Shown here: piece after piece, positions 1-10,305 of the stretch
How the letters are laid out: the number at the start of each line of letters is the position of its first letter
Numbering within the stretch: position 1 is the stretch's first letter
Assembly (NCBI GenBank): GCA_025399215.1
Contig: MU621239.1
Coordinates: forward strand, 2,902 to 41,979
Source: Globomyces pollinis-pini
Lineage: Eukaryota > Chytridiomycota > Chytridiomycetes > Rhizophydiales > Globomycetaceae
Direction: 5' to 3'
DNA: 39,078 bases
Program-made: the position numbers and the translations under genes
Notes under the pieces: model-generated
Database searches by the model: none
What the model was told of the DNA's origin: nothing
What the model saw: the letters and a program-made list of their open reading frames with translations, nothing else

Positions 1-962
1 CCTATGACAGGAAATGAAGGGTTATTTTTTATATTCCCCAGATTGTCTGTAAGATTTGCAGGAATCTACACAATCTGCTGTACCGTGATGAATATGCAAT
101 CGTATGGATATTAATGTGTATTAATTATCTATTAGTGGGTATTGTGAAATGAAATATTCTGAACCCTTTGAAGTGTTCTCTTCAAAGAGGTATCCTGGTG
201 GATTAGGTAAAATGAAAGACTTACCAAAACTATTAGATTCCCCCTCCTATTCCACTTGTATTATGAAGCTGTTAAAATCAGTATAAACATTGATTTTGAA
301 ATAGAAATAAAATGCCTTAGAACAGCTTGTGTGCTAAAATTTTATCTGTTTGGATCAAGCTTCGATCTGAAAACAAGTTTATTGAGTATCCAATCATGTA
401 CTTGTAATCTATCCTAACTTGCAGATTCTGTAAACTATCCTAACCTGTTGCTTGTGGTTATATCCACGAGGCAGTTATCGGTTGTAATGGATACTTTGTT
501 GCTTGACAAACAATAATTGGACTGTCCAAGTATTAATTTAGCAAATAGGACAATTGCCAATGCTATACCATCAATTAGTATATCAAATGTATCATTCTTT
601 AAGTTTTGTCATTTTTTGTCCAATCATCACCTGTCATCTGAACACCAAATTAACAATGTGCAATGGGCTCTTTTGTTTTATTCGCCAGAACGTCTCGTAT
701 TTTTCCAGGGACAGTCAATCCTGATGTTGAATATTTTGTGGTGTTCGTCATGAGATGGAGATGAACTTTACCATGTGATTTCGTTACTTTTTTGGACAAT
801 GGCCACCATTTGTGTAATGTAAGGAGTAATGAATTTTTCAAAGATGTTCAAAGAATTTTAAAAATAGTACAATGTGATATTCAGTTTATCATAGATCAGC
901 AGGCAATGAAAGAAAGTTAGATCTTAATAGCACCTGTGAATGATGAACTATCCGACTTTATT
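1..962. other. Non-coding or unassigned left flank
   Basis: No convincing coding region was found on either strand. Open frames here are short, lack family resemblance and contain low-complexity AT-rich sequence. The right part is probably the 3' untranslated and terminator region of the receptor gene that ends at 963. Confidence 0.5.
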
Positions 963-1961
963 TCAAAAGAACAGTCCCAGATGATTTACTGGCCGAAATT
1001 CCAATTGCTGGTTTTTCAATCTGATTCGAGTTACAGTCAGAAGAATTCGTTCGGGCAGGTGGAGTTTTTTCAAATGTTGTTTGTATTCCATATGATTTCT
1101 AAACAGATAAACAAAGTCATTGCTTACCAAATTAATTATATATTTAGTCATGATCAACAAGACTAACAGTGTTCCAGTACTTCCCAAGAATAAATGGGTG
1201 TTGTCTGTGAAAGTTGGAGTAGGTATAGTGGAGCTATTTGGTATGCCAAAAAACATCCAATCTTGAATCACTACCAAGTGACTATAGATTGATGCAATAA
1301 TGAAACAATAGGTAATCAGTATCATGATCCCAATACGGATAATGATCATAGACATATTATCTAACTTCCAGCTCTTCTTGAGTTGACTGTAGGTTGCAAA
1401 TCCAAACGGCAGATCAATCAGCGCCGGCAACAAGCACAACCCTACAATAGATAAGAACACTGCATAAAGGATTTGTCTATTGAAGAACTGCATAGTGTAG
1501 TTATCATGGAAGAGCCATGATGGAATGGTATACCCAAATATAAACATGATCAAGAGACCCCCCAAATAGATATTTAACAGATACGTGGCCCCGCTGAGTT
1601 TATCTTTTAAAGTTTTGAGAAGAACACTGTCTGGAAGTATTGCAAAGAGTGCCAACCAATACTTTATAATGGTGTGATAGAAAAATAGGGTACATAATAC
1701 AGATCCCATTTGATTCACTATATAGTAGATTGATATTAAATTTGTAGATTCTAATAAGTCCATCTCTTCCATGGTATCCATAAAAGTACCCATTGCTATT
1801 TCTGTCGTATGATACATGGCCAGGGCCATCAAAAGTAGGGTGTAGGAACTGATTCGGTGCCTTTTTGGTTTTCCTGTGACGTCCAAGCATATTGCGGCCA
1901 GAAGCAACAAGACCGAAAGGCAGTTGCTCACATAGAAAAAAATAATCCTCATCGATTTCAT
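963..1961 (-). CDS. Seven-transmembrane receptor-like protein
   Basis: Single-exon frame of 332 residues from the first in-frame ATG (1961); an upstream in-frame TTG is not needed. Seven hydrophobic segments are visible: near residues 4-27, 38-58, 72-105, 121-147, 159-185, 201-229 and 255-280. They are separated by charged loops and followed by a basic cytoplasmic tail, the pattern of a GPCR-like protein. There is no long extracellular N-terminus and no signal peptide beyond the first membrane segment. I do not recognise the family; no DRY, NPxxY or cAMP-receptor signature stands out. A short upstream exon could be missing, because the N-terminal segment is very short. It lacks introns, unlike the conserved genes of this window. 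It could instead be a seven-helix membrane protein with no receptor role. Confidence 0.6.
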   Translation of the reverse strand: MKSMRIIFFYVSNCLSVLLLLAAICLDVTGKPKRHRISSYTLLLMALAMYHTTEIAMGTFMDTMEEMDLLESTNLISIYYIVNQMGSVLCTLFFYHTIIKYWLALFAILPDSVLLKTLKDKLSGATYLLNIYLGGLLIMFIFGYTIPSWLFHDNYTMQFFNRQILYAVFLSIVGLCLLPALIDLPFGFATYSQLKKSWKLDNMSMIIIRIGIMILITYCFIIASIYSHLVVIQDWMFFGIPNSSTIPTPTFTDNTHLFLGSTGTLLVLLIMTKYIINLVSNDFVYLFRNHMEYKQHLKKLHLPERILLTVTRIRLKNQQLEFRPVNHLGLFF

Positions 1962-2709
1962 TTGGCCAGCCAAACTTTCTTACTATTTATAGGTTTTGTG
2001 CAATTTGGTGAAGTGTAGGGTGGGTTTTCAAAGGAACACAAGGACGGACGGTATGACGTTTTTGTGTCTGCTCCACACTTACGTGCGGCATTGCGGTCAA
2101 AGAAACTAGACACGTAAAAAGCGATGAAGACCCCTGTATGCAAGATATCAGCAAGCCTTGATCTGCAGATGCTAAATCGCGCTTTTGGAATTCGTGTTAA
2201 GTTCGTGTTTTATATTATCTCCTCCAAACTGCTGATCACAATCATAAATTCTTGTGGATGATAAAAAGCCCTAGGACATGATTGACAGACTGTGACACCA
2301 ATGTCAGTGAACAGCAAAATAATGTCTGTCATTAAACGATCAATTTTCGACCCATTTAACTAATTCTAAACCCACCATTCATATGACTTTAGACCCTTGT
2401 CGTACAGTAGATTAATTTAAAGCCATGCAATGATGTAGTCTGGACTGAATAAAGTAAAGCAACGGATTATAATTCAAGAGACTATGAGATGAAGACTATG
2501 AGGACAAGTCGAGTTTGTTCAACAAATGAAGTGTCATTTGATACTCAATATGATTAGATAGTTGGAGATTGATGAAGTGAATTTTTGCCAGGTTACAATT
2601 GTTTCATACAAATCATGCAGAAGATTATCCTTGGACTAGTTTTGGATATTCAATTTCCTTTATATACAGCAATCGCTGTAGCTTTGACGCGAAACTTTGT
2701 TTGTTCAAA
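1962..2709. other. Intergenic, nothing recognised
   Basis: This stretch separates the divergently transcribed receptor-like gene (-) and the small acidic protein gene (+). It should hold both promoters. I see no RNA gene, repeat or convincing exon in it. Confidence 0.45.
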
Positions 2710-3068
2710 ATGATTCAAAGCAAGGATGACTTGGCCAACATATCAAATAGTGACTATGAATTTGAATGTTTACAACAAGTAATTTTTCCAATTAATAGCA
2801 GTTTTTGATATATATTGCATCAAAGGACTATCAGAAAGCATTACCATTGTCAGAAACATGTAAACCAAAAAAATATTCAAACTTAGTACGCAAACTTAAT
2901 CCAAGTAACCAAATGTTCCAAGAATACGAATCAGTATTGAAGCAAAGGTTAAGTCAAATCCAACAAGATATTAATGAGCTTGATGAAGCTGATGATGATG
3001 ATGATTCTGGCATAAGCGAACCTGAATTAGAAGATGAAAGCTCAGATGAAGATGAGAGTGATTCATAA
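2710..3068 (+). CDS. Small acidic-tailed protein, one 20-nt intron
   Basis: The ATG at 2710 opens 23 codons, then a GT-AG intron of only 20 nt (2779-2798), then 89 codons plus stop; 112 residues in all. Without the intron the frame stops a few codons later, so it must be removed. The N-terminal half reads as helical, with a hydrophobic stretch around QFLIYIASKDYQKAL followed by a helix with many glutamines. The last 30 residues are almost entirely Asp, Glu and Ser. The layout (one TPR-like helical hairpin, then an acidic tail) faintly resembles the glutamate-rich protein 2 (ERICH2) type of eukaryotic protein. That is from memory and weak. No function is assigned. Confidence 0.55.
2779..2798 (+). 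other. 20-nt spliceosomal intron
   Basis: It starts GTAATT and ends AATTAATAG, and lies between two in-frame codons (phase 0). The flanking exons join to a 112-residue frame. Twenty nt is at the lower limit known for spliceosomal introns, but it fits the 22-35 nt range seen throughout this window. Confidence 0.6.
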
Positions 3069-3143
3069 CAATGGAGTGTTTCTACATTCAAATAAATTAC
3101 GATTTTTGATTTTTCATCACGCTCTAGTTTGTTGATTTTTTCA

Positions 3144-3509
3144 ATGACTGAAATGAACATAATTGATTTACCACATACAATATTGGAAGGAATAGCAAAC
3201 CATTTAGAACTGCCAGACTATCATAATCTAAGAGATTCTTTTTCAAATGATTTACCTAAAGTCCCATCACTGACTTGGGAAGCTTACGATTCTTCTGTAT
3301 CTCAAATAACTAAAGCCCTTGAAACTTCAACGCAAATATTGGATTATTCAACTATTCTGACTCCAACTATTCAACATCTTACTCCAACCCGAATTAGAAA
3401 ATTGTTTTCTCATCATCAACATCCAACTCTACTAAAAGTATTGGCAAATGAACAACATTTTACCCCAGAAATTCGAGAAGAATTGTTTGCACCATTTGTC
3501 TTCACTTGA
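3144..3509 (+). CDS. Small F-box-like protein
   Basis: Single-exon frame of 121 residues starting at the ATG at 3144 (a second ATG follows at 3153). The N-terminus reads IDLPHTILEGIANHLELPDY, which fits the start of an F-box (LP..IL..I...L...D). F-box proteins dock on Skp1 in SCF ubiquitin ligases. The rest is helical, with no leucine-rich or WD repeats, so a substrate-binding module is not evident. It lies 75 nt downstream of the acidic protein gene on the same strand. A longer gene with missed exons is possible. The F-box call rests on one motif only. Confidence 0.4.
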   Translation: MTEMNIIDLPHTILEGIANHLELPDYHNLRDSFSNDLPKVPSLTWEAYDSSVSQITKALETSTQILDYSTILTPTIQHLTPTRIRKLFSHHQHPTLLKVLANEQHFTPEIREELFAPFVFT

Positions 3510-4045
3510 CAGATGTTCGTTTGTTAAACAAGTTTTCTTCCAATATACTTTTTTGTAAGTAGAGGTCAATTATTCACTTTTTGTTAGATAATTTAATGTA
3601 TGCGCAGATCAGTTTTTGTTATTTCCTATGTGTATTTATGTTTTGATGTGGATTATTATGATAAACCACATTGGACTGTTCTTTTGTTTTTCAAACCGCA
3701 TACGCTGTATGTAAATAATCAACATTTCCTCCTTGATGTTACTATAAACCAAGTTGTAGTCGAACCATAAAATGAAAAATTAAAAGGTATCATCCGAGTC
3801 CTCAAAAAGACGATGGTTTAAAACATCTCTGAATAGCATTGCTTTCTTCGTGGCAGTATTTCTTCACTATCTTTAAAGATAGTGTCCATAACTGTCTATT
3901 TCCAATTGATGTTTGTGGTTTCATTTACATCCACGAATCGCTTGAGTCAATATCGCAAGTTGAAATAATATTGGGACAGTTGAGAATCTTAAATGGATCA
4001 AAGTTTTCAAAGTTTAAATTGGAAATACTTTCCAAACAGTTTTTA
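3510..4045. other. Intergenic with 20-bp palindrome
   Basis: No gene is seen. The MSH4 frame stays open upstream of its ATG to about 3839, but that part has no MSH4 similarity and is AT-rich, so it is treated as 5' leader. A perfect 20-bp palindrome lies at 3865-3884. Confidence 0.45.
3865..3884. repeat. Perfect 20-bp palindrome upstream of MSH4
   Basis: The 10-base half site CACTATCTTT is followed directly by its reverse complement, centred on TTTAAA. It lies about 160 nt upstream of the MSH4 start. It could be a dimeric factor-binding site or an RNA hairpin; this is inference only. Confidence 0.4.
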
Positions 4046-7000
4046 ATGAAACGCCCATTAAGTGAAGAATACACTGACCCTTGTACAGAGCGAACTCTGG
4101 ACTTTCCTAAAGCACACAGGAGCACGAAATCCGGTATAGGATCAAATATTCGCCAATTAAAGACACAAGAATCATCTTTTGAGATTCAGTCCAACAATGC
4201 ATTGTCAGGTGGAAATTTGGCTAGCATAATGTATTCAGACAGGCAAAGTCCAAGACCCCAATCAAATTCGTCTTCCATTATCTCAAGACAAAATTCAACC
4301 AGTTCAAAATCTCCTACCACTAGTACGCATACGATTTTAGCAATTGCTGAGGGCAGAGGCATTTCTTCGGAGATTGGCATCTGCAGTCTTAATTTACAAA
4401 CTAGCATCTGTACTCTTGGCCAATACAACGACTCCATTAGCTTTAACCATACATTCCAATATCTAAATCATGCATCTCCTTCAATGGTAAATTAGAGATT
4501 CTTAGATGCTTTAGGTAATACTATGTTCGCGTTCAATTGACCCACCATCCAAACTTTACCAAGCGGTAGGTTCCTACATACTTGAAATTTCTAAAATGGT
4601 GGATTTACCAAGGCAACATTTCAATGAATCAGAAGGAGTTCGATTTTTGAAGAAATTGTCACTTGCTTGTGAACTTGAATCTCTATTGGGGGTTGTTGAA
4701 AATCGATATTATACACTTGCTGCCGTTAGTGCAGTTTTTAGGTATCCCTCTAACTGTCTAATATGTATAGTTATGTAGATTCTTTCCAAAATATTCTCTT
4801 CAAGAATTCTTCAATTAAATTTTCCTTTACAGCCATTCAAGGAACTGTTCTAATTGGTACTTGTTAACATTGATATTTATAAAAGATATTGAAACTTCAA
4901 AGCATTTGGAATTGATAGTTAATGGAAAGAATAACAAGAATTGTGGATGCTTATTTGGAGTTTTGAACCTTACAAAAACGCAAATGGGAGCTCGATTGCT
5001 ACGCTCATCTATATTACAACCATTAACTAGTATCATATTTTAAGATTGAAAAAATAAGGTATGGAGCTGATTAAAGGAAGGCAATTGGCTGTGCAAGGTA
5101 ATTGAATATCTAACACTCAATAGAACTTATCGACAATGCAGTAATACAATACAAGAAATACTGATAGATTAGGAAGTTTTCAGTATTATACAAGAGAGTA
5201 CGGAATTGGTTTTTAATAGTAGATTTGAAAGATTTTGCGGATGTTGATCACTTAATCTCCTCTGTAAATTCTTCCCATATCAATTCATTTTAATAGTATA
5301 TTCAAGTACCAAGAAATAGCGCGGCAAAATATTCCATGTATGCCATCAACCGGATGTTACAGTTGAAGCAGATCATGTCCAAAATTGTAACATTACGAGA
5401 CGTTTTAGATGGTTTCTTGAAATGTTCTTATAAATAGGAAAGCTGACTTCAAATTTAAATTTACATGTTTTCATGGTATGAACTGTTTGAACTGAATCAA
5501 GACTTTTACTGACGAGAAAATCAACGAATTAGTGACACTCTTGAACAAAGTAAAACATGAATTACATATCAACCTTTAGGTGATTGATCCTGATGTGGTT
5601 TTTCAAAAGAGTAGTTTAGGAATTAGAAATCAGAGATGTTTTGCGGTCAACTCTGGGTACAATGGTTTATTAGATGTTGGTATATGAAACTATAATTAAA
5701 AGCATCAATAGCTCGCCAAACTTATAAGGAAGCTAATGATGACGTCAATGAATTACATGAAGGTTATATAGGTAAATTGTCGAAATCTGATGGATGGCAG
5801 CATTGTATCAATATCCCATCAAATTGAATTTTTCCGAAGGAGTAGGGTATAGTCTATCGTTGGCAAAAGACAGTCTTGGAAATGACAGATTGCCTGATAT
5901 ATTTATCAACGTTACAGAAACATCAAAGACTTTCAAATTCACCACTCTTAAAATAGTAGAGTGTTGCTAAAATTTCTAATTACAGATGTGCCAAAATGAT
6001 CGAATCAAACAATCTTTATGTGATATCTATGCAATGAGTAGTCAGTAATTACACAAAATGTTAATACCCCAAGAGCTATATCTGATTTAATGATCGCTGT
6101 TCATGAATATCTTCCGGTTCTATATCAAATGTCAGAATCATTAGCATTGCTTGACTTCTTGCAGTCATTAGCCCAAGCGGCAAAAACGCATGGCTACGGT
6201 TTTCTTCTTAAACTAATATTTAGTATGTCCTGAATTCGGAAACGTTTTAGCTTTAAAAGATGCCAGACATCCTATTCTTGAAACTTTAATACCAGAATGT
6301 ATTCCTAATGATATGTATTCGGACGATAGTGTGAGAATGCAGATGATAACAGGTCCCAATATGGTAAAGAATACTCTTTCAATAGTAACGTTATAGTCCG
6401 GAAAAACCACCTATTTGAATCAAATAGCGTTAATCACAATCATGGCACATATAGGTAGTTTCGTTCCTTGTGCATATGCCTCCATAAAACCTATTGACAA
6501 GATCCTGACCCGTATAGGTCATGACGATCATAGTGTTGCTCAAGTATCATCATTTACAAAGGAAATGAAAGAAGTGGCAAATATTCTAAGTCAAGCAACA
6601 GAGAATAGTCTGGTAATTATCGACGAATTAGGTCGAGGTAAAACATTTTCATTGATTTTCAAAGGAACATCTACTAGTGACGGGGTTGCTGTAACAATCG
6701 CTGTATGTGAAGATTTGCTTGAGAAACAAGTAAATTATATATCTTATATCAGGCCATGGTGTTCTTTGCCACTCATTTTGCTCAAGTTACAAGCATCTTT
6801 GAAAACAATCCAAATGTTGTATCATTACATCTATCTGTAACAATACTATAAAGCTCACTCTTACAGATTCAAAATTCAGTTCAAAATCAAATAACCGATA
6901 TCTGTTCCAAGTTTGAATATAAAATAAAAAACGGAATCTGTAGATACGAAAATTATGGTATTCCATGACATTTTACTTAGTGCAAGGGTTGGAATTGGCT

Positions 7001-7284
7001 AAAACAGTTGGAATACCCTCTGATATCCTTGAAACTGCAAAGTCGATATCATCCAAACTTGAAAAATCATGGGATCAGTTGCAATCGACAAATCAAAATT
7101 ACAAAAATGAACAGCAGTTGAAACTCAAGTTACGGGTATTTAAAAAATCTTTCACCTTACTTAGTAGTGTATATCACAATTGATCTTGATTATGAGAAAT
7201 AGTCATTTACCTATTCAACAATTACGTAACCATTTGAAAACTGTACAATCTGAATTTAAAATGAATCGGGCAAAGGAAGCATGA
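4046..7284 (+). CDS. MSH4: MutS homologue MSH4, 22 mini-introns
   Basis: MSH4 pairs with MSH5 to stabilise meiotic recombination intermediates and promote crossovers. The raw sequence looks shredded by stops. Removing 22 GT-AG introns (4487-4514, 4742-4770, 4857-4885, 5030-5058, 5098-5123, 5141-5172, 5198-5219, 5264-5296, 5412-5437, 5476-5501, 5550-5579, 5680-5702, 5772-5800, 5956-5985, 6045-6073, 6199-6223, 6364-6396, 6638-6664, 6730-6752, 6837-6866, 6958-6980, 7136-7167) gives exactly 875 codons, 874 residues, close to yeast Msh4. Conserved blocks: AEGRGISSEIG near the N-terminus, LFGVLNLTKTQMGARLLRS in the core, Walker A GPNMSGKT at 621-628 and Walker B LVIIDE at 696-701, followed by LGRGTSTSDG. 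There is no N-terminal mismatch-binding domain, as usual for MSH4. Exons are as short as 17 nt (5124-5140) and 25 nt (5173-5197). The last acceptor (7165-7167) could shift by 3 nt. Confidence 0.95.
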
Positions 7285-7617
7285 ACGTGATTTATTTGCA
7301 TTAAATAAAGTGAAAAGTATTTGCTTAATCTATTGATACTGAGAGACTTCGCGTACTGTTCATCAGCATTGTCTAATTTGAAACTATCAAATTTATCTGC
7401 CAAGATTTTAAAATCGTGTTCAATTATTGGTAATTGCTTTTTCATGTATAATGGGCTTTTGTTTTTTTCAAACTAACAAGTCGCGAATATACCTCATGCT
7501 TGTTTCTCTTTTAAACAGATTGATGGGCGTACATGCGGTGAAGCCAAACTTTCTAATCTCATCAACATTCAGGAACTATACTAAAAAAGTAATAACTCCA
7601 ATAATCTGTCGCATCAT
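7215..7617 (-). CDS. Possible small antisense gene at MSH4 3' end
   Basis: The ATG pair at 7612-7617 opens a frame that needs two mini-introns (7558-7581, 24 nt; 7456-7477, 22 nt) to give 118 residues. The first 20 residues are hydrophobic and basic (start MMRQIIGVITFL). A mixed helical region follows, with PLYMKKQLPIIEHDF in the middle. The last 70 nt overlap the end of MSH4 on the other strand. I recognise no family; a small mitochondrial protein would fit the N-terminus, but that is a guess. It may not be a gene. Confidence 0.3.
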
Positions 7618-8108
7618 ATAAATCATCTCAATAATTAAAAAACGCGTTCCTTGATAATGAAGGATGCATAACCAAATGTTATTTATTCAATATTATTTAA
7701 GGAATTTTGATTGTTTGATGCTAATTCATTTTCAGAATCAAAATGTAATTGCTTCCAACACAAATCAAATGATATGTATGATGCGGACTAATGAGGTGAA
7801 CAGTGCTTCAGGCTTATGATGCTGTCATTTCATATTTGTAGCCAGGCTTTCATGTAGCCATTTTTATACCCCTTTTAAAACGTTCGAATGTGTAGTATAA
7901 CTAGAGTATCTTGATGTGTACAAAAGTTTTTGTGATTATATTACTCTTCTAATTATTTTTTACACAATCTACTCTTGAAATAGTATGTCATTGATTCATT
8001 GTTAAAGAATTATGAAATCATGGTGTTTCATCATGATACAGACCCACTGTACCAAGCCCACTATTTGTATATTTAAGTCGCGTTTATGTCAAGACTTTCC
8101 CATCAAAA
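7618..8108. other. Intergenic, promoter of the Egh16-like gene
   Basis: AT-rich, with no gene seen. The right end holds the TATA-like element and leader of the secreted protein gene that starts at 8109. Confidence 0.45.
8068..8076 (+). promoter_or_regulatory. TATA-like element
   Basis: TATATTTAA lies 32 nt before the ATG of the Egh16-like gene. The two paralogous secreted-protein genes and the small secreted-protein gene have similar TATA motifs 35-45 nt before their start codons, which suggests a shared TATA-driven, short-leader promoter type. Confidence 0.4.
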
Positions 8109-9023
8109 ATGAAAATATCAAACTGTGTATTATACTCCATCTATTCTACCATTGTCGCTGGACATGGATTTCTTATTGCTCCATCAGGGCTTAATGGACA
8201 GAAAGCTACCAAGGTCAACGTCCAAGGAGCACCTTGTGGTCAAGTTCAAGGTGACTTTCCACCATCAGCTGCAGATATGGCTGCGGCTGTTGCAACCTTA
8301 AGACCGGGTGATCCAGCTGCAAAGATCACATACGTGATTCAAAACGGTGACGGAGCGGGACCTGTCAATATTCAATTCGATCAAACTGGTCAAGGTAATT
8401 TTGATCCTGCCAACAATGTTACTATTACCCAACAAGTACCGGGAGAATTGGGTCGAATTAAAGGGGTACGACGTGAACCTCAAGAAGTCGTTTTCCAAGT
8501 TCCAGCCAATTTGAACTGTCCCAATGGATGTCTCATGCGTATCTCACAAGCAGATCGACAATTTGGTGCATGTGCAATGATTAAGACGGGTGCTCAGACT
8601 GCCATTCCCGAACCGGAACCTATTCAAGGTAAACGGGGCAAAAAGGGCAAGAAAGGTAAAAAAGCCAAGAAAGGAAAGAAGGGTAAGAAAGGAAAGAAAG
8701 GAAAGAAGGGGAAGAAGGGAAAGAAGGCTGCGGAGGAAGCAAATGCTAATGCTGGTGCAAATGCTGCTGATGCAGCAAATGGAGCTGCTATCACTCGTCG
8801 CCAAGTTGATCTAACTGAGGAGGAAGCTGCTCAGCTGGATGCAGCAGCTGATAAAGAAGATGGGTTGGTTCGTCGCCAGGCAGATCTGACTGAGGAACAA
8901 GTTGCTCAACTGGATGCAGCAGCCGATAAAGAAGATGGGTTAGTTCGTCGTCAGGCAGATCTGACTGAGGAACAAGCCGCTCAACTGGATGCAGCAGCTG
9001 ACAAGGAAGATGGATTAGCTTAA
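8109..9023 (+). CDS. Egh16/Gas1-like secreted protein with Kex2-type repeats
   Basis: Intronless, 304 residues. A signal peptide (about 1-18) precedes HGFLIAPSG, so the mature chain would start at His19. Residues 19 to about 160 match the Egh16/Gas1-like (DUF3129) pattern by recall: NGDGAGP, QVPGE, and VPANLNC followed by paired cysteines and FGACAMI. In other fungi this family is secreted, often at infection or cell-wall contact, with unclear biochemistry. A tract of about 30 residues made almost only of Lys and Gly (8625-8730) follows, then an Ala/Asn-rich linker. Three 25-residue units come last, each starting with RR at residues 230, 255 and 280. The 23-residue inserts begin QxDLTEE and end KEDGLV or KEDGLA. 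RR is a classical Kex2 site, so the tail could release three near-identical acidic peptides. A role as structural repeats is the alternative. Confidence 0.75.
   Translation: MKISNCVLYSIYSTIVAGHGFLIAPSGLNGQKATKVNVQGAPCGQVQGDFPPSAADMAAAVATLRPGDPAAKITYVIQNGDGAGPVNIQFDQTGQGNFDPANNVTITQQVPGELGRIKGVRREPQEVVFQVPANLNCPNGCLMRISQADRQFGACAMIKTGAQTAIPEPEPIQGKRGKKGKKGKKAKKGKKGKKGKKGKKGKKGKKAAEEANANAGANAADAANGAAITRRQVDLTEEEAAQLDAAADKEDGLVRRQADLTEEQVAQLDAAADKEDGLVRRQADLTEEQAAQLDAAADKEDGLA
8625..8730 (+). repeat. Lys/Gly-rich codon tract
   Basis: Nearly pure AAG/AAA and GGN codons encode KKG-type repeats inside the Egh16-like gene. The tract should be strongly cationic and could bind anionic cell-wall polymers or nucleic acid. 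Replication slippage could make its length vary between strains. Confidence 0.8.
8796..9020 (+). repeat. Three 75-bp tandem coding repeats
   Basis: Three units start at 8796, 8871 and 8946, each 75 bp and each beginning with two Arg codons. The protein units differ at only a few positions (V/A, E/Q). The last unit ends in GLA and stop. Confidence 0.9.
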
Positions 9024-9307
9024 ATCACATCTAATAAATTCTTTTTCATATCCCAACAAACTGTTAACCTAGTCTATGATCATAAAGAGAACTTTAAATG
9101 GCAAATTCACCCTGTGATCTTGGCTGAATAGTTCTATATACTTTCTTTAAGTTATAGAAGAAGCCCTTTGACTTTGTCCAATTTATCCAAGTTTCATAGA
9201 GTGGAACGTCGCAAAAAGAGCGCATGTTCGTTATTTGAAGTTCGAAACTTTGCAATACGACCTAAAACAGTATAATTCTTTTTGATTTTTGATATTTATT
9301 TCGGAAA

Positions 9308-10148
9308 CTACTTGGTATCTTCCGAGACGAGATCGACTCTTTCCTCTAACTGATCAAAATACAAGACCCAATCCTTCTTTACGCGAGTCCATGAAGCCGG
9401 ATCGAAGAATACAAACAAACCTTTTTCACAATCCAAAGAAACTTCTGTTTCTTCACTTTGTAACCATAGTTTGAATTCTTTATGATACTTCCATTTGCGT
9501 TTATATAATTCTTGTGCAGCTGCTTCTTGTAGGATATCACGAGGCATTGAGTAGAATATGTAGAATAGTGTATCATCTGTCAAGTTTTTTAAATTCTTTA
9601 GTACATTTGGAACTTTGTATGTATTGTATGCAGAAGAGAGTTTAAAGGCCGGTTCTATTGTGTTTGATACTGGTGAATCACTATAGGGTGTCAAGAAATA
9701 CGGATGTATTGGATCTGTTGACGATAGATCCAATCCTAGGGATGGTAAATCACAACCCGAAGACAACATTATCTTATCTGGGTCAGATAGTCGAAGAAGA
9801 TCAATTATTCCACCCAATCCAAAACGGTCCAAACTATTAGTTGCGGAATTTTGTTGAATATCTGTATATAAACCAAATGAAAGAATTACCGGTATCAAGG
9901 TTAGGTCTCTGGGACATTGACTGCAGCAGAGAAAGTTGATTTGAATTTTCATTTGGGATATCTGATTGGTTTCCATTAGATGTGAGATTTTTCTGGGGTT
10001 GTTTGGGAGGATTGAGTAAATTCGACATTAAGATCTCCTCGCGTGTAGGATTTAAAGACGGAAAGTCCTGTTTACTCAGTGCTGGTGCTTTCCTGTAGGG
10101 ACCGCCTGCTATATTGGCAAAACTGGGTTGATTATTGTTTAGGTTCAT
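9308..10148 (-). CDS. NOT2: CCR4-NOT complex subunit NOT2 (CNOT2)
   Basis: The start ATG is at 10148 (an upstream TTG in frame is not used). One 28-nt intron (9862-9889) joins two exons into 270 residues. The N-terminal part is low complexity and includes SKQDFPSLNP, the short motif typical of NOT2 N-terminal regions. The C-terminal NOT box is intact: FGLGGIIDLLRLSDPD, DLPSLGLDLSSTDPIHP, TLFYIFYSMPRDILQEAAAQ and FVFFDPASWTRVKKDW. NOT2 binds NOT1 and NOT3/5 and helps assemble the deadenylase complex that shortens mRNA poly(A) tails and regulates transcription. The protein is short compared with animal CNOT2 (over 500 residues) but contains everything needed for NOT1 binding. GatC lies 157 nt upstream on the same strand. 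Confidence 0.93.
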
Positions 10149-10305
10149 GATAGGAAATGAAAAAAAATGAAAGGGTTGTTTTAGTGAAATCAACAGGAAC
10201 TGAGTATATGGAATGACCTTAAATTTGTGTTCAATTCTGGGATTTATTGGAACTGTTTCTGGTACAGTTTCTGTTATATTTTAGTATTAGATATATTGTT
10301 AACAA

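Noticed and set aside
4046..7284. MSH4 read as a pseudogene with many stops and frameshifts
   Set aside because: Every break falls inside a GT-AG interval of 22-33 nt, and the spliced frame is exact and carries all family motifs. Decay would not leave this.
8109..8600. Lytic polysaccharide monooxygenase, because the mature chain would start with His
   Set aside because: An N-terminal His after the signal peptide is also seen in Egh16-like proteins. The downstream motifs fit Egh16/Gas1-like, and no second His/Tyr copper-site pattern of an LPMO family was evident.
8590..8814. Arg/Lys-rich frame overlapping the Egh16-like gene
   Set aside because: Out-of-frame reading of the Lys/Gly tract. The main frame has a signal peptide and a recognisable domain.
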